Assembly (NCBI GenBank): GCA_022567055.1
Contig: JADFHU010000314.1
Span: 1-6,720, forward strand
Length of the DNA stretch: 6,720 nt
Direction of reading: 5' to 3'
Origin: Planctomycetota bacterium
Lineage (GTDB): Bacteria; Planctomycetota; Phycisphaerae; Sedimentisphaerales; Anaerobacaceae
In this document: piece after piece, positions 1 through 5,485 of the stretch
Numbering within the stretch: the stretch's first letter is position 1
Layout of the letters: every line of letters begins with the position of its first letter
Position numbers and translations under genes: made by a program
Notes under the pieces: generated by a model
Seen by the model: the letters and a program-made list of their open reading frames with translations, nothing else
Told to the model about the DNA's origin: nothing
Databases searched by the model: none

Positions 1-963
1 GAACGGCTCTATGAATTTGAATGGGTGGACCGGGAGGGAATCCGTCAAAGCCTGCCTTTGCCCAAGGGCAACTACGAAGGGTTTGCGCTGTCTCCCCGGG
101 GCGAGAGACTGGCTTACGTCCTGGATGACGGCCCGCAGACGGATATCTGGATCTATGACATCGCCCGGGGCGTTCGGACCCGGCTGACGATCGACCCGGC
201 CGATGATTATCGGCCGGTCTGGAGCCCGAGCGGCGAGACCATCGTCTTTGCTTCCAACCGTGGCGGGGTCATGAATCTTTTTTGCAAACGCGCCGACGGT
301 AGTGACGCAGCCCGGCGCTTGACTGACACGCCGAACGTTCAACTGCCCTGGTCGTGGCATCCGGCGGGGCGGCATCTCGCCATCCTTAACAGTACGCATG
401 AGGGAGGATGGGATCTGAGTATCCTGACCCTGGAGGGGAATGATCGATCGGGTTGGACCGCCGGCGAAACCAAGGACTTTCTGGCGACGAGATTTCTGGA
501 AGCGACCGGGCGCTTCTCGCCGGACGGACGTTGGCTGGCCTATGCCTCAAACGAGGGTGGGGAATTCCAGGTGTTCGTCCAGCGCTTTCCCGGCGGTGGA
601 GGCAAGCAGCAGATCTCCATCGAAGGAATCGCTTCCGGCTGGCCTGCCTGGTCGGGCACAGGCCTAGAATTGATCTTCAGCACCCAAGTGATGTCCGACT
701 CAAGAGAACTTCAGATCTTCGTTGCGGACTACCGTGTCGATGGGACGTCGTTCATCCCGGATCGTCCGGTCCCCTGGCAAGGCGGAACTTTCTACGCTCG
801 GGGTCCAGACACCCCGAGCTACGATCTTCATCCGGACGGACAACGACTCGTGGTCCGCAAACTTGTCGACGACAAAAGCGAGCAGAACTTTGACCACGTC
901 GTCCTGTTCGAGAACTTCTTCGACTATCTGCGCGAGCACGTGCCCACCGGAATAAGACAATAG
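1..963 (+). CDS. PD40/TolB-like beta-propeller protein, C-terminal part of a probable Ser/Thr kinase-PD40 protein (5' partial)
   Basis: The frame is open from the first base, giving 320 residues before the TAG at 961-963. A GTG at 25 is in frame, but the residues before it (ERLYEFEW) continue the usual 'WVDREG' opening of a propeller blade, so the gene very likely starts upstream of the window. PD40-type blades are visible: LSPRGERLAYV (about residues 28-38), WSPSGETIVFASNRGG (74-89), FSPDGRWLAYASNEGG (172-187) and LHPDGQRLVV near the end. The final 'VVLFENFFDYLREHVPTG' resembles the tail 'NWFEELKRLVPTG' that closes many bacterial kinase-PD40 proteins. In that family the propeller follows a kinase domain and probably serves as a sensing or protein-binding module. 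No kinase domain lies in the window, so a free-standing TolB-like propeller remains possible. The same tail type recurs in the minigene at 1332-1553. Confidence 0.85.
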   Translation, partial: ERLYEFEWVDREGIRQSLPLPKGNYEGFALSPRGERLAYVLDDGPQTDIWIYDIARGVRTRLTIDPADDYRPVWSPSGETIVFASNRGGVMNLFCKRADGSDAARRLTDTPNVQLPWSWHPAGRHLAILNSTHEGGWDLSILTLEGNDRSGWTAGETKDFLATRFLEATGRFSPDGRWLAYASNEGGEFQVFVQRFPGGGGKQQISIEGIASGWPAWSGTGLELIFSTQVMSDSRELQIFVADYRVDGTSFIPDRPVPWQGGTFYARGPDTPSYDLHPDGQRLVVRKLVDDKSEQNFDHVVLFENFFDYLREHVPTGIRQ

Positions 964-1331
964 AGGAGCCAACAGCCGTATAAATGTCCAGCTATAATCT
1001 TAACCAGGAAAAAGATGGAAGATCGAGTGGATTGAACAGCAGAATCCTATTTGGAGAGATCTGATTGAGACGCTTTGATGAATGCCAGAAGCGAACTACT
1101 ATGAAATACAATGTTGAAGATCGCCGCGTCGTTCCTCCTCGCGATGACAACTATTTGATGGCCCAGGCCGTTCAGAATTGCGTCAGCCTAAAAAAAGATG
1201 TCATTGCGAGCCCCCAGCTGCTGGCAGCCAGTATACGAAAGAAACCCTGGCCGGTCATTGCGAAGGAGCCTAAGCGACTGCGGCAATCTTCCGATTAATA
1301 GACTCACGAGCAATGTATTGAACCATAGCCC
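964..1331. other. Intergenic stretch with weak signals only
   Basis: This 368-base gap separates the propeller gene from the kinase minigene. It contains a perfect TATAAT at 993-998, but no convincing -35 element at 16-18 bases upstream, so I do not call a promoter. Two very short reading frames occur: 6 codons from 1015, and 8 codons from 1078 whose TGA overlaps the ATG at 1101. The longer ORF at 1101-1298 is listed separately. I see no tRNA, terminator hairpin or insertion-sequence ends. Confidence 0.5.
1101..1298 (+). CDS. Small hypothetical protein, doubtful
   Basis: From the ATG at 1101 the ORF encodes 65 residues. A TTG start at 1065 would give 77. The product is basic, with a KK/RKK/KR-rich C-terminal half, and has no signal peptide, membrane segment or motif I recognise. 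No clear ribosome-binding site precedes either start. The ATG at 1101 overlaps the TGA of an 8-codon frame (ATGA at 1101-1104), which is probably chance. It sits alone between two kinase-family pieces and may be a remnant of other sequence or a random open frame. No function is proposed. Confidence 0.2.
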   Translation: MKYNVEDRRVVPPRDDNYLMAQAVQNCVSLKKDVIASPQLLAASIRKKPWPVIAKEPKRLRQSSD

Positions 1332-1553
1332 ATGATCAATCAAACCATCGCCCACTACAAGATCACCAGCAAGCTAGGCCAGGGTGGCATGGGAGAGGTG
1401 TACCGTGCTACCGACACGAAGCTCGATCGTGAGGTGGCGATCAAGGTCTTACCGGATGAGTTTGCCCCCGCGGTGACCCACCTCAGGGTGATCGTCAATT
1501 GGTTTGACGAAGTCAAAACTAAGATTCCGACTGGAGGCGGTGAGCAACCATGA
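1332..1553 (+). pseudogene. Internally deleted Ser/Thr kinase-PD40 minigene (73 codons)
   Basis: Residues 1-45 are a clean N-terminus of a Hanks-type bacterial serine/threonine kinase: the 'HYKITSKLGQGGMGEVYRATD' region with the glycine-rich ATP loop (LGQGGMGEVY, residues 15-24) and the VAIK motif (residues 35-38, Lys38). At about residue 45 (near base 1466) the sequence jumps to 'HLRVIVNWFDEVKTKIPTGG', which matches the extreme C-terminus of kinase-PD40 proteins. The catalytic loop, the DFG segment, any membrane segment and the whole propeller are absent; full-length members usually have several hundred residues more. The reading frame is kept across the join. The product cannot be an active kinase. 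The stop lies 25 bases before the methyltransferase ATG, so the two may share a transcript. No good ribosome-binding site is seen before the ATG at 1332. Most likely a deletion remnant; a functional mini-protein is less likely. Confidence 0.8.
1347..1409 (+). repeat. Imperfect direct repeat, copy 1 (kinase glycine-loop region)
   Basis: This 63-base segment encodes residues 6-26 of the kinase minigene. It aligns without gaps to 2620-2682, with 50 of 63 identical bases by hand count; about half of the differences are in third codon positions. The copies are in the same orientation and 1273 bases apart, bracketing the methyltransferase gene. They are diverged homologues from two kinase genes rather than a recent exact duplication. 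Confidence 0.75.
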
Positions 1554-1564
1554 ATGGCCTCTTT

Positions 1565-1573
1565 AAGAAAGGA
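1565..1573 (+). promoter_or_regulatory. Ribosome-binding site of the methyltransferase
   Basis: AAGAAAGGA ends 5 bases before the ATG at 1579. It is a purine-rich Shine-Dalgarno match that supports this start over other in-frame starts. It lies between the kinase minigene stop (1551-1553) and the methyltransferase. Confidence 0.65.
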
Positions 1574-1578
1574 TTACG

Positions 1579-2582
1579 ATGGCCCAAGCAGAAACTGAAG
1601 AACTGGCCAAGCTTATCATGGGTGCGGCGCTGAGCCGATCCATCTGCACGGTCGCCGAACTGGGCGTCGCCGATCTGATTGAGCAGGGTAAACCCCAGCC
1701 CATCGGCCATCTCGCCCAAGAGGTCGGCGCCCATGAGCGTTCCCTCTACCGTATGCTGCGCTTCCTGGCCAGTCACGGGCTCTTTGCAGAGCAAAACGAT
1801 CGCCGCTTCGACCACACACGGCTATCGGCCTGTCTCAGGACGGATGCCGAGGCTTCATACCGACCGGCCGCAAGGATGATGCATCGCATGTTCCCAGCCT
1901 GGGAGGGACTCCACCATGCCGCCTTAACGGGCGAATCCGGCTTTCAGGGCGTATTTCAACAGCCCCTATTCGATTACGTGGGGGCGAATCCCGAACTGGC
2001 GCCTATTTTTGATGCCGCGATGACGGCCTTCCACGGTCACGAGACAGGGGCGATGCTCGATGCCTATGACTTCGACTCGATCGGGGTGCTGGCCGATATC
2101 GGGGGAGGCAACGGTTCCTTGATTGGCGCCGTATTGCAGCGTTATCCCCAAATGAAAGGGATTCTGTACGATCTCGGCCACGTGACCGGTAGAGCGAGCG
2201 AATCATTAGATGGACTGGGCTTGAGCGAGCGGTGCACCGTTGTCGAAGGGAATTTCTTCGAGTCGGTGCCCGCGGGGGCAGACGCCTATCTGTTTCGACA
2301 CATTATCCATGACTGGACGGACGAGCAATCCATTCAGATTCTCAAGAATTGCCGCAAGGTCATTCCCACGCAGGGGAATTGCTGATCGTAGAATGCGTCA
2401 TCTCAGCCGACGGCCAACCTTCCTTGGCCATGGCCATGGACATGACCATGATGGCCATGCCGGGAGGCATTGAAAGAAGCGAAGCCGAGTATCGGGATCT
2501 ATTTGAACAGGCGAGTTTTGAACTCACGGGCATCACGCCCGCCTCTTCGGAGGTCAATGTCATTGAGGGCAAGCCGATTTAG
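1579..2582 (+). pseudogene. Small-molecule O-methyltransferase (plant/hydroxyneurosporene type), frameshifted
   Basis: The first frame gives 268 residues (1579-2385). It has an N-terminal winged-helix dimerisation domain (about residues 10-100), the SAM-binding motif DIGGGNG (173-179), an acidic residue after the next strand (Asp198), and HIIHDWTDEQ (241-250), whose second His (His244) sits at the catalytic base position of COMT-like enzymes. The normal C-terminus follows in another frame: from base 2376 it reads ELLIVECVI, then a Met-rich helix, then GGIERSEAEYRDLF, ending VNVIEGKPI with TAG at 2580-2582. Adding one G to the GGGG at 2373-2376 restores one 334-residue protein, a normal family length. 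Such enzymes move a methyl group from S-adenosylmethionine to a hydroxyl of a small, often aromatic or secondary metabolite; the substrate here is unknown. As written, the protein lacks its last beta strands and is probably inactive. A sequencing or assembly error in the G run would equally explain the break. Confidence 0.85.
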
Positions 2583-2595
2583 AGTATGTGACAAT

Positions 2596-2688
2596 ATGAC
2601 TCCATCCCGTTTCGAAAACATAGCCCACTACCAGCTCACCGCAAAGCTCGGCCAGGGCGGCATGGGCGAGGTCTATGGTGCACCATGA
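2596..2688 (+). pseudogene. Ser/Thr kinase 5'-end scrap (30 codons)
   Basis: The ATG at 2596 opens 30 codons that match a Hanks-type kinase N-terminus: 'IAHYQLTAKLGQGGMGEVY', with the glycine-rich loop at residues 18-27, then Gly-Ala-Pro and a TGA at 2686-2688. Homology stops right after the loop. The lysine motif, the expected 'RATDTKL' and everything beyond are missing, so this is a breakpoint remnant. It is homologous to, but clearly diverged from, the kinase start at 1332. It begins 13 bases after the methyltransferase stop and ends 15 bases before the phosphoesterase ATG. No kinase activity is possible. It could still be translated as a leader peptide, but nothing shows that it is. Confidence 0.75.
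2620..2682 (+). repeat. Imperfect direct repeat, copy 2 (kinase glycine-loop region)
   Basis: Partner of 1347-1409 (50 of 63 bases identical by hand count, no gaps). It covers the only kinase-like part of the 30-codon scrap. Similarity ends within a few bases of 2682, which places the breakpoint just before the TGA at 2686. Confidence 0.75.
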
Positions 2689-2703
2689 AGAGCCTGAAGA
2701 AAC

Positions 2704-4155
2704 ATGAAGGGCTCGCGCCGTATTGGTTTTATCGTCGATGGAGTCGGATGCAGCCAGGCGGACAACAGCGGCTGCCTTGATCCGACAGTTGCTGCGACAG
2801 CAGCAGATAAAACGATTCAAGAAAAAGGGCCGCTCGAAGCCAGATCGAGTTGTCCGACACAGCCTATCAGTCGACGAACCTTCAATGCGTCAGTCGCCTT
2901 AGGCCTCGTCGGCTCCACCGCTTTAGCGTCCGAAATCTCGATGCCTGAGGATCCGGTGGGCCCGATGGTGGGGCATGTCTCTTCCAGTTCGGCGATTGTC
3001 TGGTACCGGCCGGAGGAGACCGGGAAGTTTACCTTGCGGGTCAATGCCAAAGACTCGACGAAAGAAGTACGAGTCGTTAGCAGTTCCTCAGACGAGACCG
3101 ATCGCTGTCTAACCTGGGAAGTCAAAGGTTTGAAGTCCGCAACACGGTTTCGATACAGTATTCATTCGGAATCAAGACAGGTCGTCGACGGCGAGGATTG
3201 CTATTTCGTCACCGCACCAGAGGATGAAAGCCGAACGCGTGTGTGTCTGGCTTTCGGCTCGTGTGCCCACAGCAAGCCACTTGCTCTATGGACTCAGATC
3301 GAAGAGCGCAAAGCCCAGGGGCTCGTACTTTTGGGTGACACCCCCTATATCGACTCTACCGACCTGGCCACTGCGCGAAAGAAGCATCGCGCGTTTCTGT
3401 CGATCCCAGAGTTGGCGTCCGCCGTTCGGCACCTGCCGGTGTGGGGAACGTGGGACGATCACGATTTCGGACGAAACGACTCGGATGGCAGCCTCGAGGG
3501 CAAGGAGCAGAGCCGTCGGGCGTTCATCGAATACCGAGCCAACGAATCATTCGGCCATCGCGATCAAGGCATCTATACGAAGTTTCGGTATGGACCTGTC
3601 GAGGTTTTCATGCTTGATACGCGGTGGTTTGCCCGCACCGAACCCTCGCCCGTCGACCCCGACAAACCAACGCTACTCGGTCGAATTCAATGGCAATGGC
3701 TGCTCGAGTCCCTACGTGAATCCACCGCGCCATTCAAAGTCATCGCTTGCGGGATGATTTGGGATGACAAAAAGAGTGGCGAGTCGGACGATTGGGGCAC
3801 CTACACCCATGAGCGAAACGCCCTGTTTGATTTTCTCGGCGAGGCTGGTATTTCAGGGGTCGTATTGATCGGCGGTGACATCCACTGTTCACGCTTGCTC
3901 AAATACAAGACGGAACTGCAGGTGGGATATCCGATTCATCAATTCATCGTTTCACCCATCCACGACAGTACCATTCCTTCACTCAACATTGCCCATCCGG
4001 ATCTGATCGAGGGTGCAGCGGTCCCGCATGTTTGGCTGAAGCTTGAGGTGGACTCGACGCGAAAACCCGCAACACTGCATGCAGAATGGGTACAAATGAA
4101 AGGACGTAAGATGTGGGATATCAAACTGACCGAAGAACAGTTGGGGCGTGCATGA
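2704..4155 (+). CDS. PhoD-like alkaline phosphatase/phosphodiesterase, Tat-exported
   Basis: The 483-residue product matches the PhoD-like metallophosphatase family, which hydrolyses phosphate mono- or diesters outside the cytoplasm. A twin-arginine motif SRRTFN (56-61) is followed by a hydrophobic stretch and an ALAS-type cleavage region (about 73-76), indicating Tat export of a folded, metal-loaded enzyme. A PhoD-type N-terminal beta domain follows (about 83-170, GPMVGHVSSSSAIVWYRP). The catalytic domain holds FGSC (184-187, the cysteine being an iron-ligand position in Bacillus PhoD as I recall), GDTPYID (211-217), WDDHDFG (250-256), MLDTRWF (303-309) and GGDIHCS (390-396). The core looks complete. 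The oddity is the 55-residue extension before the Tat motif: no other ATG, GTG or TTG lies in frame between 2704 and the motif, and the gene begins at a recombination scar, so its original start may be lost. Upstream GAAGA is a weak ribosome site. The TGA overlaps the next gene's ATG. Confidence 0.85.
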   Translation: MKGSRRIGFIVDGVGCSQADNSGCLDPTVAATAADKTIQEKGPLEARSSCPTQPISRRTFNASVALGLVGSTALASEISMPEDPVGPMVGHVSSSSAIVWYRPEETGKFTLRVNAKDSTKEVRVVSSSSDETDRCLTWEVKGLKSATRFRYSIHSESRQVVDGEDCYFVTAPEDESRTRVCLAFGSCAHSKPLALWTQIEERKAQGLVLLGDTPYIDSTDLATARKKHRAFLSIPELASAVRHLPVWGTWDDHDFGRNDSDGSLEGKEQSRRAFIEYRANESFGHRDQGIYTKFRYGPVEVFMLDTRWFARTEPSPVDPDKPTLLGRIQWQWLLESLRESTAPFKVIACGMIWDDKKSGESDDWGTYTHERNALFDFLGEAGISGVVLIGGDIHCSRLLKYKTELQVGYPIHQFIVSPIHDSTIPSLNIAHPDLIEGAAVPHVWLKLEVDSTRKPATLHAEWVQMKGRKMWDIKLTEEQLGRA

Positions 4156-5345
4156 AGCAACCCATCGTGTGCTTTCGAGATGGCGCGATTACTCAAGTCG
4201 CGAAGATTCTCGATCGACTGTCTGCGGGTAAGTTGTTTCTTGTGGTTGATGAATCTGCGTACACCGCCTCGGGCGCGAACAAATGCCTGGAACCGTATTT
4301 ACACTCTCAGTCGGTAACGCGGTTTTCGAACTTTGAGTTGAACCCGAAACTGCACGACATTGAACGCGGTGTCCAGCTGATGCGGGAAACAAACCCCGAT
4401 GTCATCATCGCGCTGGGTGGGGGCACCGCGATCGACTTGGGCAAATTGGTCGGGACATTGGCCACTCAGGATGGCTCAGCCCGCGACATCATCATCGGGC
4501 GGGATCGCATTCAGCAAACCAGTCCACCGCTGGTTGCAATCCCCACGACCGCAGGGACTGGGAGTGAAGCGACTCATTTCGCGGTGGCTTACGTCGATCG
4601 CGAAAAGTACTCGGTTGCACATCCTTCGATGCTCCCAGCCTACGCGATCGTGGATCCGACGTTAACCCTCAGCCTGCCGGCCGACATTACCGCAGCGACC
4701 GGTCTCGATGCATTCTGCCAGGCAGTTGAGTCGATATGGGCGGTCGGTGCAACCGACGAATCCGTTGCTTACGCCACCGATGCCCTTCGACTGGCGTTTC
4801 AACAGCTACCGAATGCTGTGAACAAACCCACCGTCGATGCTCGGCGAAGCATGTGCCGTGCCGCACACCTGGCTGGCAAGGCGATCAACATCAGCAAAAC
4901 GACATCCTCCCATGCACTTTCCTATTCGATTACCGAGAACTACGGGGTTCCTCATGGAATCGCTGTAGCGCTGACGCTGAGTCCGATGTTGGCCTACAAC
5001 GCGCAAGTAAGCGCTGCCGATTGCAACGACCCGCGTGGTCCCAGACATGTGCTTGACCGAATTAGGTTAATCCTAGATCTACTCGAGGCCGAAGACGTTG
5101 CGGCGGGTTGTGCCAAGATCGAGAATCTCATCTCAAGGGTCGGATGTCTCCATTCGCTGCAAGAATTGGGCATCGAAACCGACGCCAGTATCCTTCAAAT
5201 TGTGAACCAGGTTAACGCCCATCGCCTGTCCAACAATCCACGCCAATCGGACTCGGAAACCCTGTTTACGGTGCTAAAAGCCGCTTCGCGAGCAATTCCG
5301 ACCGACCGAACCGACTTGGAAACAGCGCGAGAACCTTCTCAATAG
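4152..5345 (+). CDS. Iron-containing alcohol dehydrogenase, phosphonoacetaldehyde reductase-like (PhpC type)
   Basis: From the ATG at 4152 the product has 397 residues, the usual length for group III Fe-dependent alcohol dehydrogenases. The frame is open further upstream, but 4152 gives a 4-base ATGA overlap with the phosphoesterase stop and a normal N-terminus. The nucleotide-binding GGGTAID lies at 89-95, and PTTAGTGSEATHFAV at 131-145. Likely metal ligands are Asp186, Gln190, His254 and His268; classical members have His where this one has Gln190. The segments SEATHFAV, KYSVAH, SKTTSSHALSY, GVPHG, CNDPRGP and LSNNPRQ resemble, from memory, enzymes annotated as phosphonoacetaldehyde reductase, which reduce phosphonoacetaldehyde to 2-hydroxyethylphosphonate with NAD(P)H. 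The substrate is an inference, because PepM and phosphonopyruvate decarboxylase, the usual neighbours, are not in the window. Another aldehyde or alcohol substrate is possible. It is probably translationally coupled to the phosphoesterase, although the two products would act in different compartments. Confidence 0.8.
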   Translation: MKQPIVCFRDGAITQVAKILDRLSAGKLFLVVDESAYTASGANKCLEPYLHSQSVTRFSNFELNPKLHDIERGVQLMRETNPDVIIALGGGTAIDLGKLVGTLATQDGSARDIIIGRDRIQQTSPPLVAIPTTAGTGSEATHFAVAYVDREKYSVAHPSMLPAYAIVDPTLTLSLPADITAATGLDAFCQAVESIWAVGATDESVAYATDALRLAFQQLPNAVNKPTVDARRSMCRAAHLAGKAINISKTTSSHALSYSITENYGVPHGIAVALTLSPMLAYNAQVSAADCNDPRGPRHVLDRIRLILDLLEAEDVAAGCAKIENLISRVGCLHSLQELGIETDASILQIVNQVNAHRLSNNPRQSDSETLFTVLKAASRAIPTDRTDLETAREPSQ

Positions 5346-5388
5346 GCGCTTCCCCTGTGTAAATTTTGCGGGACGACGCCGGAAAGGA

Positions 5389-5405
5389 GTTGATTTTTAA
5401 TCAAC
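5389..5405. repeat. Perfect inverted repeat overlapping a -35 element
   Basis: GTTGATT-TTT-AATCAAC: 7-base arms with a 3-base spacer. It covers the whole -35 hexamer at 5390-5395 and half of the promoter spacer. The placement fits an operator for a dimeric repressor. It is AT-rich and has no following T run, so it is a poor candidate for a rho-independent terminator of the dehydrogenase gene. Confidence 0.55.
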
Positions 5406-5418
5406 AAGTGTGTATAAT
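5390..5418 (+). promoter_or_regulatory. Sigma70-type promoter for the LamG-protein gene
   Basis: TTGATT at 5390-5395 and a perfect TATAAT at 5413-5418 are separated by 17 bases, the optimal spacing. Transcription would begin near 5425 and give a leader of about 60 bases before the ATG at 5486. It lies in the gap after the dehydrogenase stop and gives the LamG gene its own transcription unit. If the host is a Planctomycetota-like lineage, promoter consensus is less certain. Confidence 0.6.
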
Positions 5419-5449
5419 TTCGGCCGTCGTGTTTTCTGCCAAGGATAAT

Positions 5450-5467
5450 ATGAAACAGGTTTTGTAA
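5450..5467 (+). other. Five-codon leader ORF (MKQVL)
   Basis: ATG AAA CAG GTT TTG TAA lies inside the predicted leader of the LamG gene. AAGGA at 5441-5445 is 4 bases upstream, a plausible ribosome-binding site. The stop precedes the main ATG by 18 bases. It may be chance, or a short upstream ORF that affects ribosome loading. It has no run of repeated codons that would suggest classical attenuation. Confidence 0.2.
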
Positions 5468-5474
5468 GAAGAAA

Positions 5475-5479
5475 AGGAG
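5475..5479 (+). promoter_or_regulatory. Ribosome-binding site of the LamG-protein gene
   Basis: AGGAG lies 6 bases before the ATG at 5486, within a purine-rich GAAAAGGAGA run. This is the strongest Shine-Dalgarno match in the window. It fixes the start together with the signal peptide that follows. Confidence 0.75.
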
Positions 5480-5485
5480 AGTGCT

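Noticed and set aside
700..972. Antisense 90-codon ORF and other minus-strand frames across the window
   Set aside because: All lie opposite well-supported plus-strand genes, and none shows a recognisable domain or a supporting ribosome site.
993..998. TATAAT as a -10 promoter element
   Set aside because: No -35 element resembling TTGACA lies 16-18 bases upstream, and the first good gene start is over 300 bases away.
1550..1633. 28-codon frame from ATG 1550 overlapping the kinase minigene stop
   Set aside because: It mostly overlaps the methyltransferase start in another frame and has no recognisable features. The methyltransferase has its own ribosome site and family-typical N-terminus.
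2240..2473. ORF with a His/Gly-rich end (GHGHGHDHDGHAGRH), resembling a metal-binding tail
   Set aside because: It is an out-of-frame reading of the methyltransferase's Met-rich C-terminal helix (repeated CATGGC-like DNA). The restored methyltransferase frame matches its family across the same bases.
2704..2733. SRRIGF at residues 4-9 of the phosphoesterase as a Tat signal
   Set aside because: The hydrophobic stretch after it is too short and is followed by polar, acidic residues. The SRRTFN at residues 56-61 has a proper hydrophobic region and cleavage site.
5372..5431. Possible terminator hairpin pairing ACGACG near 5372 with CGTCGT near 5425
   Set aside because: The arms are about 40 bases apart, contain mismatches beyond six pairs and enclose the promoter. 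This is not terminator geometry.
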